A DNA stretch of 64,000 nt, from NCBI GenBank assembly GCA_039619475.1, contig CM077115.1:497075352-497139351 (forward strand). The letters are read 5' to 3'. This stretch comes from Icerya purchasi. Its lineage: Eukaryota > Arthropoda > Insecta > Hemiptera > Monophlebidae. Below are positions 1 to 11,800 of the stretch, one piece after another (the first letter of the stretch is position 1; the number at the start of each line of letters is the position of its first letter). The translations under genes were made by a program, and so were the position numbers. The notes under the pieces were generated by a model that was not told the DNA's origin, ran no database searches, and saw only the letters and a list, made by a program, of their open reading frames with translations.

Positions 1-330
1 CTAGCTGAAACCGCCGCCTCAATGATGTCCTTCCTTTAGCCACTTTTCATCTTCCGATTTAGTCCTCTTTTCCTTAGCAGTCATTCCAGACATTGGTTGA
101 TTGGTTGGATAGACAGCGTTCCATATTCTCTGATCCCGCGTCACACTATTTTCTCATACAGGCAATCTTCAGTCTTGGTTTCTTTCTATTCTATTCAGTC
201 GTCGTTCTACTATTTCTCCCGTAATCAGATTAGGGATTAATCATTCTCTTCTTCCCGCTTCTCTCTGCGCAGTAAACGCTAACAGTTTTTTCTTTGGCAC
301 TCGTGTCCAGAAATTTAAATCCAAATAGGT
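1..330 (+). mobile_element. family III non-LTR retrotransposon, RNase H C-terminal relic
   Basis: One frame, with interruptions, reads SWFLSILFSRRSTI..VIRLGINHSLLPAS. This aligns with the end of the RNase H part in the other family III copies (for example 62474-62857 reversed and 55858-56361). It is cut by the window edge on the left, and homology fades near 330 without a clear poly(A). Confidence 0.65.
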
Positions 331-785
331 GTTCATCGGTGTGTTGAAATATTTTTCCTTTTTTATTCAAACGGCATATCTTATCAGTCGCGAGATTTTC
401 CAGTTATTTACCAAATCAGATACAAATCTGGGATATGTTCCTTTTGAAACTCCATTGTAAATAAACCGATGTAACTTTTAACCGCATCTGTTGTATTATT
501 TGTGAGTGTACAAGTAGTATTACATTAAAGAGCATTAAAGTGATACCGACGTGTGACAATGACAAGCAGCCCAAAAGAATCATTATAATCGTAGAAAGCA
601 GAGGAGGTTGAGCCTATCACTGACGATGCATAAAGAAGGAAAGTTATAGGCAGAAGCGAATAAATTGACATCAGAAATATCAGACTGACAACAATACTAA
701 AATAAAGAGTTTTTCTTTTTTTTTTTTTTTTAATACCGACTTCAAGATTTACTGTTAAGAATATTTCTACTCTTTTCAACATATA
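331..785. other. unassigned AT-rich stretch
   Basis: Contains a poly(T) run at about 715-732 and no convincing coding or repeat signal. A short - strand frame here has no family signature. Confidence 0.5.
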
Positions 786-2612
786 CATTATTAGTTTGGC
801 TTCTCTTCCTCTAAATTCTTCGTCTTTATTCTTTGCTGATGATATCCTAATTTATGTCTCATCTTATGATATAATATCAGCCTGTGAGACATTTAATTCG
901 TCTCTTTCTTTGTTGGATCATTCCCTTTCCTCAATTAACTTTTCTATTTCTCCTACTAAATCTTGTTATGCCGTATTTAATCTGCGACTTTATAATCTTG
1001 CTTCTGTCTATCTATCCCTTGCAAACACACTCCTTTCTTGTGTTAATTGATTTTGTTATATTGGTATCTTCCTTGACAGTCGGTTATCCTTCTCCAAACA
1101 CATCAAATATCTTTCTTCTTCAGCAACCAAAAGGCTAAACCTGCTGAAGGCTTTATCTTCAACCAAATAGGCTGGTGATCCTTATGCCCTTATTTCTCTA
1201 TATAAATCAATCATCCGCTTAAAAGTTGATTACTGTTTATTTCTCTATGGATGTGCTTCTAAGTTTTAACTCTCTAAATTGGATGTAATCCAAAACTCTT
1301 GTCTTCGTCTATGCCTTAGTGCTCTTAAATCCTCCCCAGTTCCAGCAGTTCTTGCCGAATCTAATACATCACTCCTTTCTATTCGCAGATCTTATTTGAG
1401 CTATCGTTTTCTTCCTAAACGTCTCCCACTCACGTCCTCTAATCTTATTCATTCCTCTCTTTCCATTTCTATGAATTGGCGTTTCCTACCTAGGAAAACT
1501 CATATTTTATCTCTGATCTCCCTTCGGGTCAGTTTATTTTACCCTTACTTAATGTCCTTTGTCGATCTCCCTTATTTCACTTTTAATTTCACCGATTTCT
1601 GCCATTCTGCAAATATGTTTACTGTAACTACGCTTTCTAAGTTTATTTCCAGGAATTTCACGGTTTTATCAATTCTCAATTTCATTTGCATGTAACCGTG
1701 TTTACAGATGATTCAAAGAGGCCCGATGGTGTCGGTTTCTCTTTTATCCTCCCAGATTTTGGCTTTTCAGAATCTTTTCGCCTGCCTCCTTTCTGTTCTA
1801 CATTCATAAACGTATTAATGACTATCCTACGTTCCATTATTTTCATTTCCTCCAATCACCTTTCTTCTCAATTCTTGATTATATCTCACTCCATGACCGC
1901 CCTTCAATTCATTCTCCCCTCCCTGATCGTTTCTGCGGTTTTATTATACTTCGCATACGCTCACTTATTCATACTCTTTCTTCCCTTTATTCCATTTATA
2001 TTGGATATTTACTGTGGGTTCCTAGTCATTCGGGTATCTTCGGTTATGAAGCGGCGGACTCCCCGGTTCAAGTTAGTGCCCCTTCCGCTGTGCAAAGGTT
2101 TTCGTCTTAGGTTTTGATCGGATATGTACGTTTCCTCTTTTTCTAACAATTGTTTTTTTTATCTGTCTGTTCAACCTAGTCTTCCTGCTAATCTGTGGTT
2201 CTCTTTATTTCCTTCACTTCGTCGTTCTGTTGTTGTCACCGTTATTCGTCTACGTTCTTAAGCCATAGTCTATTATCTTCCTCCCGTTTTCGTTTTTCGT
2301 TGGGTGCCTCTCCATATTGTCCTCTCCACTTAAACGAAGAGAAAGTTTGCGATGCGGATCATGTGTTTATTAAATGTTGATTTATTTCTGCTGAGTGCTC
2401 TGCTTTCTACTTCAGTTTGCTGAGACTTGGTCTTCTTACTCCATATTGCGCCTCTCATGTCCTATCTTTTCCCTCTGCACAGATTGTTCCTATTATTCGT
2501 TCCTTTCTCCTAATAATATCTGACCGTATCAAGATGTAATTGACTCATTCCTATTCTAATTGCTTCTGAGTAAAGATCCTCGGTTGACAACTCCTAAAAA
2601 AAGAAAAAAAAA
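786..2612 (+). mobile_element. family III non-LTR retrotransposon, 5'-truncated, RT end plus RNase H
   Basis: Begins within the reverse transcriptase at SLPLNSSSLFFADDILIY (the catalytic FADD). After several frameshifts it continues into RNase H (VTVFTDDSKRPDGVGFSF near 1690; FLVIRVSS replaces the usual WVPSHSG). It ends with the family tail CPLHLNEEKVCDADHVFIKC near 2320-2380 and an A-rich tract at 2595-2612. The same order occurs in the copies at 15050-16750 and 49426-50510. RNase H places the family in the I/R1/LOA group. It is non-functional. Confidence 0.85.
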
Positions 2613-3090
2613 GTTAATAAAAATGCACTAAGTAGTAAAAAATAATTATTCGATTAGAGGACAATATATTTTACAGTTAAATATACCTTTTAAGGGCGAT
2701 ATTATGGTATTCTTAAATAACATTAAAAGTTTTTCTTGTCCTAATTAACATTGCAAAAAATATCTAAAAACAATTAAGTGAGTGTAATAATAGCACAGTC
2801 GCTTATTTCCTCAAAATCTAAATACTGGAAACATAATGAATATTTAATGTGGTTTTTAATTATTAATTTGCGATTTCTCTGCCTACTCCAATAAGTATTA
2901 ACGTTGTTTAAGAAGTTTATTACATTAAGGTATACATTACATTTTTTTTTTTTACCGGGTGAGTAGATGTTCTTAATTATTTTTAGAAACGCTGTGATAA
3001 CATAATTATTTTCGACAGCTTACACCAACCATCATGAGAAAACAAGATAAACGGTGTAATAAAATATAGGAAAAATTATACGTAGAAGTA
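2613..3090. other. unassigned AT-rich stretch
   Basis: No open frame or repeat recognised. Confidence 0.5.
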
Positions 3091-3094
3091 GTAA

Positions 3095-3745
3095 GCGACG
3101 TACCGAAAACCTAGTAGCGATAGAGATCTAAACAATAACAATAAAAGGCCAAAAGTAGAAGTCAAAGAAATTGAAGCCGATAATAAACATTTGAAAAACA
3201 AAAAAAGAATAAACCGGTAACTTTCGTGTAATATCATTTGAATAGTCGATAACCGCTCCCCAAAGTAAAGGAATACGCAGACTTTGCTATTAAAATTCAG
3301 CTATTTGACTGGAAAATTCTCAAGAGAAATAACGTGAAATCAATGTTCGGAACTTGCATAAATGTAACAACATTTCCTGAAATGTATTAAGGATGATTTA
3401 AGTCCGTATCAAAGGGATGCCGTTTATAAAATTCCGTGTACATGCGGTAATTGATATTTTGAACAAACAAATAGCACGATAAATACGATTATTAATAAAC
3501 ACATATTCCGCACACAAACGCGTAGAATCGTCAACGTCAATATTGTAACGAGTCTAGGTCATATTTTAAAATATGGAGAAACTGAAGTTTTAATGAAAAT
3601 TGATCATTTTTAAAATCTGATTAGAATGGCCATTAAAATTGGAATAAATAGTAATTTTAACGAAAAAGACGGCGTACAATTAAATTCGTCATAGTTATCA
3701 ACTCATCACAGGAAGTAGGAAAAATAATAGAACAACCGATTGAAA
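3095..3745 (+). mobile_element. Penelope-like element relic with GIY-YIG endonuclease
   Basis: Near 3100 the text reads YRKPSSDRDLNNN, resembling the VYRKPTxTDRYL motif of Penelope-like RT. From 3395 one frame reads DLSPYQRDAVYKIPCTCG, stop, YFEQTNSTINTIINKH, then GHILKYGETEVL and NFNEKDGVQLN. That is the spacing of the Penelope C-terminal domain (VYKIPCSCGxxYIGQT...H...GH...ETxVL...FN.EDG.xLN). At least three in-frame stops and the loss of the GIY/YIG glycines mark it as dead. The 5' part of the RT is not visible. Confidence 0.72.
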
Positions 3746-4955
3746 TACAGAATTATGGAAAATCCCGATATTTGTTGACAGTTTAATCAAATAATCTATT
3801 CTAATTCCCTAAATTAAGTTTTATATTCCAATAACGGTTCAAATGAACCTTAATAATCGTTGCAAGATTTTTTATACCGAAAATTTGTATTGTAGTTTTA
3901 TTAATATTAACCACTAAAAAACTTTGCTCATCTTAATTTTCCTCTTTTTTTTTCTAAAAACTAAATTTTTTTTTAAAATATAAGTAAATGTTTATTTATT
4001 GACTATAAAATAATCTCCAGTTATTGAAAGATCTACTACTACCAGATTGAGAAAATGAATCAAATACGCACATATGCAAACATGGTCAGTTTGGTGAAGA
4101 ATAAAATTAAATCTAAGTCAGTTCAGTTAATTTTATAACCACCAAAATCAGTTAAGCTTATTTCATACTCCTGCACAAATCAATATGGTTAATTTAACTG
4201 ATCAAATTCTACAATAATTGAAATAATGTTTGCTTAAGGATGGAGCATACCGTTCAAACCTCATGCTATTAACAGTTTTTGCAGTAACACTACAACTAAA
4301 TACCTCCACCTAATACTACCGTCGATTCCACTTATTAAGCATATTAAACAAATACTATACCCACTCTTCTATAGGGGCAGCGCGTTAGAAACCAGAATCT
4401 TCTCATTCACCTAACATTCTTAGAATGCTATGAAAAGGTACACATGTGTATTTATAAATTATGAAAATTTCATTACCAGAGGGGAAAGTAGTTTAGTGTA
4501 CTTTTTTATTTTGATTAAGTTTATCCGAATTAACTGCTTATTTTTCAGTTGAATTATTCATGGATAAAAACGAGACTTTTACTTGATAACTTTTCGATAA
4601 GCACATTAAAGGAAAGCATCGTCATTTAAGGATATGTAGTATGGGTTTTTAATTATGCGAGTTTTGGAATTTATTTTGGGTTCATCACTTTATTTTACAC
4701 AAATATGACGTTACAGACTTTTATTAGTTACCATTCAACTTCGTTACTGCTGTACGAAATAAATCTGCAACACTTTGAGTAGAGAGCATAATACTGGCCA
4801 CATTAACTTGTGCGAACTAGATGTAATAATGCATGATTTCTCTTTTTACAATTAATCTTGACACAAAAAGGCACGGTGAACTTGCCATTTCATTAATTTA
4901 AATTTTTAGAATCATCTCTGTTCATAATTAAAAATTGTAATAACCTTCAGCTATT
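3746..4955. other. unassigned AT-rich stretch
   Basis: About 1.2 kb with no recognisable coding frame, repeat or RNA gene. Confidence 0.5.
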
Positions 4956-4960
4956 CTATG

Positions 4961-5340
4961 CGTGCCGTCGCTATAGCCTAGTTACTAGAGCGTTTGACTT
5001 CCGATATGGAGGTCACGGGTTCGATCCCGAGCGACGACGAACTTATTACAAGAATTAAATAAATAAATAAATAATTGCTAATAAACACGTGGAAGGCAAT
5101 GGCAAACCATCACGTACAACATCATATGCGCGCGCTAGGTCAGTACACAGCAGACCCACACCGGACGGACTGCATTTATGGCGCGATAACAAGCGGCTAC
5201 GATCAGTTCCGAATTTAGTCTTGCGTGTGTACACCTGCGTTGCATATAATGATTGTCTGGTACACAACCTATATCGGTACAGCTAAAAATGTACGAATAG
5301 GTTGCACCAACCGTACGGCACCTTAAGAAGAAGATTCTAT
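4961..5340 (+). repeat. tRNA-derived SINE, copy 1
   Basis: The head resembles a tRNA: box A-like TAGCCTAGTTACTAGAGC and box B GGTTCGATCCC at about 5019-5029. An (AAAT)n-like stretch and a unique body follow. A reverse-oriented copy at 23352-23722 matches along nearly the whole length, including GGTCAGTACA, GCAGACCCACACCGG and GTACACCTGC. The 3' limit is set where the two copies stop matching. It sits about 300 bp upstream of the maltase start codon. Confidence 0.85.
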
Positions 5341-5562
5341 GCGTAAATAAAACCGTGGTTGAATATTTCAGTTGCCGGAACGAAGTAAAAATGTGGTAAC
5401 ACGACGTCAATTAATTTTAATAAGATCATGTTCACTTATAGTTGACTGTAAATTACACAGTTATCAGCGAACATGTTTAATCGCTCTTATGAATATTATT
5501 TATACGGCAGATATGCTTCAAAAAAGACCTTGAATTATTATCAGAACAAGTTTCTAACCACT

Positions 5563-5569
5563 TATAAAG
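5563..5569 (+). promoter_or_regulatory. possible TATA box of the alpha-glucosidase gene
   Basis: TATAAAG lies 80 bp before the start codon, a reasonable distance for a short 5' leader. In DNA this AT-rich such a match can arise by chance, and no initiator motif stands out. Confidence 0.3.
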
Positions 5570-5648
5570 AATAGAGTATAGATAAACGTATTTATAATGC
5601 TGCTGCAACGTTCTTAATACTTAGTTTGTGCTAACGGTACTAAGAGCC

Positions 5649-5859
5649 ATGAGGTTTTTTATTTTAATAATATACATATTTTCATCTGTAATTGTACGCG
5701 CACATAAAGTTTCATCGAACAATGAAAGATCGTTCAACACAAAGCAATTCGGGTATTATTCAGCAGAATCATTGCCACAGTGGAAATCGATGTCAATTTA
5801 CAATGTATATCCGAAATCATTTAAAGATAGTAATGGCGACGGTGTAGGTGACATAAATG
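5649..5859 (+). CDS. alpha-glucosidase exon 1
   Basis: The first ATG of the frame is at 5649. An upstream GTG at 5628 is in frame but is not a eukaryotic start. The exon encodes residues 1-70 and the first base of codon 71. It begins with a hydrophobic signal peptide (MRFFILIIYIFSSVIV), then a short linker and the start of the barrel with WKSMSIYNVYPKSF and the DSNGDGVGD loop. The donor is g|GTATGA at 5860, phase 1. The next residue of the maltase family (Gly, then the L/IxQ helix) is supplied by exon 2, which supports this donor. Confidence 0.92.
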
Positions 5860-8800
5860 GTATGAAACAACTTACAGTTTTATTACTGCCGTATTCAAGG
5901 GTTGTTGGGTTCTAAGCTTTCCAGACAGGGATTAACTTCAGGAAATTTTAAATTATAAGCACTTATTCCATATTAATTTTTGACTGTTTTTGCTTGCATT
6001 CTTATGCTTCAAATGTAAAAAAAAGAACAAAAGAAAACGTTATTTCTCACAAATTTTTATTTTATTTGGCGTAATAGTTTCTTACATAAATTATGAACCA
6101 CTTCATTTTTCGAAGATTTAAAGAATAAAGTTATTATTCGAGGAGTTGTAAAATTTGATAATTTTGAACAGTTATTTTATTATGTGCCACCAGTAGTTAT
6201 AAAATGTTTTTCTTTTTCATATGATGGAAACGTCGCCGAGAAAATGAGAATAATAAAAAATGAATAACCACATAATTTTCCATATTTTCCCATGTAAATA
6301 TTAATACGAAATAAAATTCAAAACACAACTCGCAGTTAATTAAATTAAAACTAATAAAAACCGTCTGGTTTCGGATCAGCAATATTCTAGATGTATAATA
6401 TACTAAACAGAAAATTGAAAAACGAAAAACAAATTTGATGATCTAATTGAAACTTTCGCTATTTAAAATTCTCGACGCGTGTCTCTCGTTTAGAATTAAT
6501 TATTAAGGATCAATTTTATTAATTTACTGAATAAATAAAATAAAAAATGTGTACTTCAATGTAAAATGTGAAATAAATGAGTGATACATGTGGCTGTGCA
6601 TACTTATTCTTTTAACAATTATTTTCAAAGTTATTTTCATTTGTTTATGTTAAATTTGATTTTCTTTATTTGGTAGATTAAGTACCTAATTTAAAATGTA
6701 CCAGGGGATATTATAATTTTAAGTTTAAACATTTATGTAAAACCATCTTTTTGTAAAACTTTCTTTTCATACGTATCTATTGAACTATACAGCTAGTGCT
6801 ATTTTGAGGTATAATTTTATAAGACATACATATTATTTTGATTTGATTTGAAGTTTACGAATACAATTGCTTTCAACAAAATCTACATAATCTTTAATTA
6901 TTTTCACTACAGTCATATTTTGTTCAATAATGTGATTAATTTGATGTGTCTTTAAAGTGTGTTCTCTGGTTATATTGTTAAGCTGAAGATTCGCTCTGCC
7001 TGTAAACGTTTCGTTTCAAATTTGCTTTTTTTTTTGTGGGCGCGCCAGCGGCATTGACCCAGCAACAAGAAAACTAAGCTGAAAAGCTAGATAACTAGGC
7101 GGTCCGAAATGAACGCAACAAAAGACAGCAGTGCGGACACCACAGAAGATGAAGGAAAGGAGAGGATAAAGGAAGAGTTATAGGGAGTAGGGAGACTTAA
7201 TGACAGGAGCTGACTGTATAAAAGGGAACGTTCGCAAATTTGCTTGATTTTTGTTTATTATAATTTATTTTTATAAAGCAATTTTCGTTCAAAAACACCT
7301 TTTTAAATATTAAAAAAATAATCTGTCGGTGTGTGTAATTGACTCACAGAGAGTTGGGACCACAAGCCAGGACTTTGTCGGCTTGTGCTTAAAGAGATAC
7401 TGAGTTTTATTATTATTATCACTTCTTTCATCACTCACAAGTATTCCTGTGTCGTATATTTTAGTATTTTAGTACCGTATACTGTTCACTGAATACGGTG
7501 GCTTGCTTTATTACGTAGACCTTTAATTATTCTAGTAATCAGTATGATATTAATATATATTTCCTACTTCCCGAATCCAATTCAATTTACTGTTTTAATT
7601 ATATGAGCTTGTTTATTTTTTTAAAACGAACGAGATATTTATCTAACAAGGGGAAGGCACGACCTCAGAAATTCATTTCAAGACGAGACTATATAATAAT
7701 AGTACTCTCCCTTAGGGCGTGTTCACCCTTTAATAATAATAGCGTCGTATGGCCAGTCGAGTCGGAGAAAAAAATCTTTGAAATACTAATAAGATTATTT
7801 ATGCCGTGCTTAACTAACTTTTTTTTTTTTTAAATTCGTTTAATTATTCTTACAATTAAATAAATCTGTTATTTACAAACATCAATAATTTAATTAAAAA
7901 TTATTTTATTTTGTTTAGAAAAAAGGCTTATTAAATATAAAATAATATTTTAATTATAGTAACTATTTTATTTTTCAAAAAAAAAACAAAATAACTAATG
8001 GTTATGATAATACATATAAATAGCAAACTATGATCATTAAAATCTAGATTTTAATATGATTACAGTCAGGTAAAAAATCAAATTAAGCGTTTACTAAATT
8101 CAGCAGATTTAATTGAACAGAATCGAGAAATAAATACACGACAAGACGCTGTATTAAAATTCAATGAATTTGTCATCGTCAGTTGTCGTCGCCAATTTTT
8201 GATAGAATGATACGATACGCTTGGTACGTTGATAAACTTTCGGAAGATGGAGAAATTTTCTTGAACGTAAATGATGTTTGTTCGCTAACCAAACTTCTTA
8301 AAGAACATTTTGTTCTCGCAATAATTCCTCTTTTATGAATTATGCTAGATGTCAAAATATTTATTGTTTTTAATGTTTCTACGACAATTATCGTTCAGGT
8401 TCTTGTTTGCAATCAAAGATGTATGTAAAATAAAATTAAAGAACAATACAATTTAAAAATTTTATTTATTACAATAACTGTTTATAAGTATTATTATCAT
8501 AACTATTCGTTATTTTGCATTTTAAAAAAGAAAATAATTACTATAATTAAAGTATTATTTAATGTTTAGTAAGCCTTTTTTCTGAACAAAATAAAATAAT
8601 TTTTATTTAAATTACTGATGTTTGTAAATAACAGATTTATTTAATAAAAAAAATAATTAAACGAATTGAAAAAAAAAAGTTAGTCTAAAAACGTTCTTAG
8701 TTTGATCGTAATTCGGTTTTAAAAGTTTCGACTATTCTGATTTGTGCGATAAAACTCGGTTAGCGATGAACAACTGTTTATCAGCTCGGGTAAGATCGTT

Positions 8801-11800
8801 CATTTATTCTATTGTAATCAGCGATACCGAATCTCGTACTTTGATAACGCCAATTGAACGGCGACGTGCCGTTGTGGCAACATGACGAGCACTCAGCCAA
8901 CGTATAGTTCGATTACCCAAACTGAATTCTTTCCTTCGCGTGACCAAGCAATAATACTACATGCAGTTGAAAACATAAAATTCAAAGAATACATTACGGC
9001 GATCAGCCAAATTGTCCACCCGTCGAACATTATCTTCTCGTCTCGAATATCTAATAATCGCATTTGCGTGTATTTAAAATCAAAAGAAATAGCTGATAAC
9101 CTCGTTAAAAACTATACTTCCATTCCGGTTGATAATGTACTTATCCGAATTCGTAAATTAATTAATCCGTCTAAACGAATCATAATTTCTAATGTCTCGC
9201 CACATATACCTCATACCATTATCGACAAAGCTCTGTCAATGGCTAATTTGAAACTAACCTCACCAATAACCTTTATGAAGGCCGGCCTAAATGACAACGA
9301 ATTTAAACACATCAAAAGCTTTAGACGTCAGGTGTACATACAACCGGCCAATGATGATCCTGACAACCTCCCTGAATCATTAAACATCAGCTATCAAAAT
9401 GAGATATTTAGGGTTTTTCTATCAACTGATGATCGATGGTGTAGCATTTGCAAAACAAGAGACCACACAAATAATAATTGTCCTGAAAAAGAAGAGGAGG
9501 AAACGGAAGAAGTGCCACTAACTGAAAACGGATCCGATATTAGTATCAGCTCCCGAAAAGGTAGCTTAACAACAGAAGGGGTCACCTACTCCGAAATGAT
9601 CGTATCCAATGACCTAAAACAAACTCCAACTGATCTGGGCATATCCGGGGACCAAATATCATTCAAATTAACTCAAGCCTTAGCTTCTTCTGAAACTATA
9701 CCGAACCAATCCAATTCAGTATTGTCTAATACCAAGGGATTCAAACGTAATCTGTCAGACAATTCGTCATCGTCGACCTCCAGTGTCCAGAATAGTAGTA
9801 AAGTGCAACCACAAAAAAAGAAGAAAGAAGATAGTGACGAACTAAGGAAATTAAAAACAAATCTACTACCAGCAAAACAATGTATTGAAAACCACCAAAA
9901 AACTCTTAAAGAGAGTATATCTCTGGATAAAATAGCCGAATTAATACAGAACAATAATAAGTTTTCATCGGCTCAAGAACTGTTTAAAAAACTAAATATC
10001 CCGCCTAACTCCGCCGATACGGTATTTATCCAAATGAAAGCGGTCTACTCTGTTATTAACGATCACTCCACGAAGATACGAATCACTAAACTGACTAACA
10101 AAATAACTGAAGGGCTAGTAATAAAAAATGACGATGATGGATAACTTCACCCTCCAATGGAACATCAATGGCTTACAAAATAATTTGGTAGAACTTCAAC
10201 AATTAATTGCACTTAAACGACCAACTATAATCTGTCTTCAAGAAACTCACCTTCGACTTAAGCAGCGCCCGGTGCTGAAAAACTACCAGTCATTCCGATA
10301 CGATCATATCACAGGATTACACGCTTCAGGAGGCGTGGCAACTTTCATCCACGAATCAGTACCAAGTGTAATGGAATTACGGATAAATACCGCAATCCAG
10401 AATATAACAGTACTGGCTCATTTTGACAAAACAACTCCCTTCCGATAACTTACTATTTGTAATATCTATCTTCCCCCGGACGCGGAACCGTCATACCAAG
10501 AAGTAAACATGCTAATATCTCAGCTCCCGGAACCATTTATCCTTGTCGGTGATATGAATGCGCACAGCCCGCGCTGGGGATCTGGTAAAACGAATAGGAA
10601 AGGAAAAATATTCGAAAAGTTGCTAAATGAAAATATACAAGTATTAGCGCTAAACAATAACCAGCCAACTAGATTTAACTCTTTCAAAGGAACACTATCA
10701 GCCATAGATTTAACACTATCGTCAAAAGAGATCTTTGCGAAATTTAGGTGGTCAACCCACTCGGACTTATGCCACAGCGACCATTTTCCAATTTTCCTTC
10801 AAATCCACAGGGGAAATATGGAAGTCATGGCCAACAAACCACAGCGTTGGATAACGGAAAAAGCAGATTGGAGTAAGTACCAAGACCTGTGTAGATTACC
10901 CTTCAGTACCAATCTGGACGATATAGACAGAGCACTAGATATTTTCAATAACCACATAATCGGAGCGGCAGAGAAATCTATCCCAAAATCATCCCCGGTA
11001 GTAAAAATCCGCAATGTTCCCTGGTGGAATCACAACATAAAAATAGCTATTAAAAACCGCAACAGAGCGCTGAAGACATTTCGTGACACCAGGCAAATTT
11101 CGGACTTAATCAACTTTCGCCAATGCCGCGCACAAGCTCGTCTAATAGTCAAACAAAGCAAAAAGAAAAGCTGGGAGGAATTTATCTCCGAAACTAATGA
11201 GAACTCCAGTATTCCTCAGATCTGGCGGAAAATTAACATCCTAAACAGAGCTAAAAGAACTCCGCCTACTATATCATTGAAAGAGTCATCAGGGTTCACT
11301 CAAGAGCCGGAAGAGGTGGCCAATATCTTTGGGAAATTTTTTGCTGAAATGTCGTCAAACGGAAGTTATGACAAGCAATTCTTGACTTATAAAATAAAAA
11401 AAGAGCGGAACTCATTGCTTTTTGAGTCGGATAACCTGGAGGATTACAATACGCCATTCACAGAAAAGGAGCTGAATGAGGCGATCAGCAAACTGGTTAG
11501 AAACTCTGCGCCGGGTCCGGACGGAATTTCGCCCCTATTCCTCAAAAATCTACCCACAAAAATGTTAAATCACCTACTAAATATTTTTAATAAAATCTGG
11601 ATGGATAACTGTTACCCCCGGCTGTGGAGCAAGGCTGTAATCATTCCCGTTTTGAAACCGAACAAAGATCGTACTGAACCATCGGCTTATAGGCCAATCT
11701 CACTTACCTGCGCTACAGGCAAACTAATGGAAAAACTGGCGGCGCGTCGATTATTATGACACTTAGAACAAAAGGAACTCATCCCTGAAAATCAGACAGG

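Noticed and set aside
525..788. 87-aa frame on the - strand
   Set aside because: It runs through a homopolymer and ends in the family III copy; no domain or splice context.
5089..5410. Frames on both strands near 5.1-5.4 kb, and the similar frame at 23353-23550
   Set aside because: These are translations of the two SINE copies, not genes.
5628..5648. Longer N-terminus for the maltase starting at 5628
   Set aside because: That start is GTG. The first in-frame ATG at 5649 gives a clean signal peptide.
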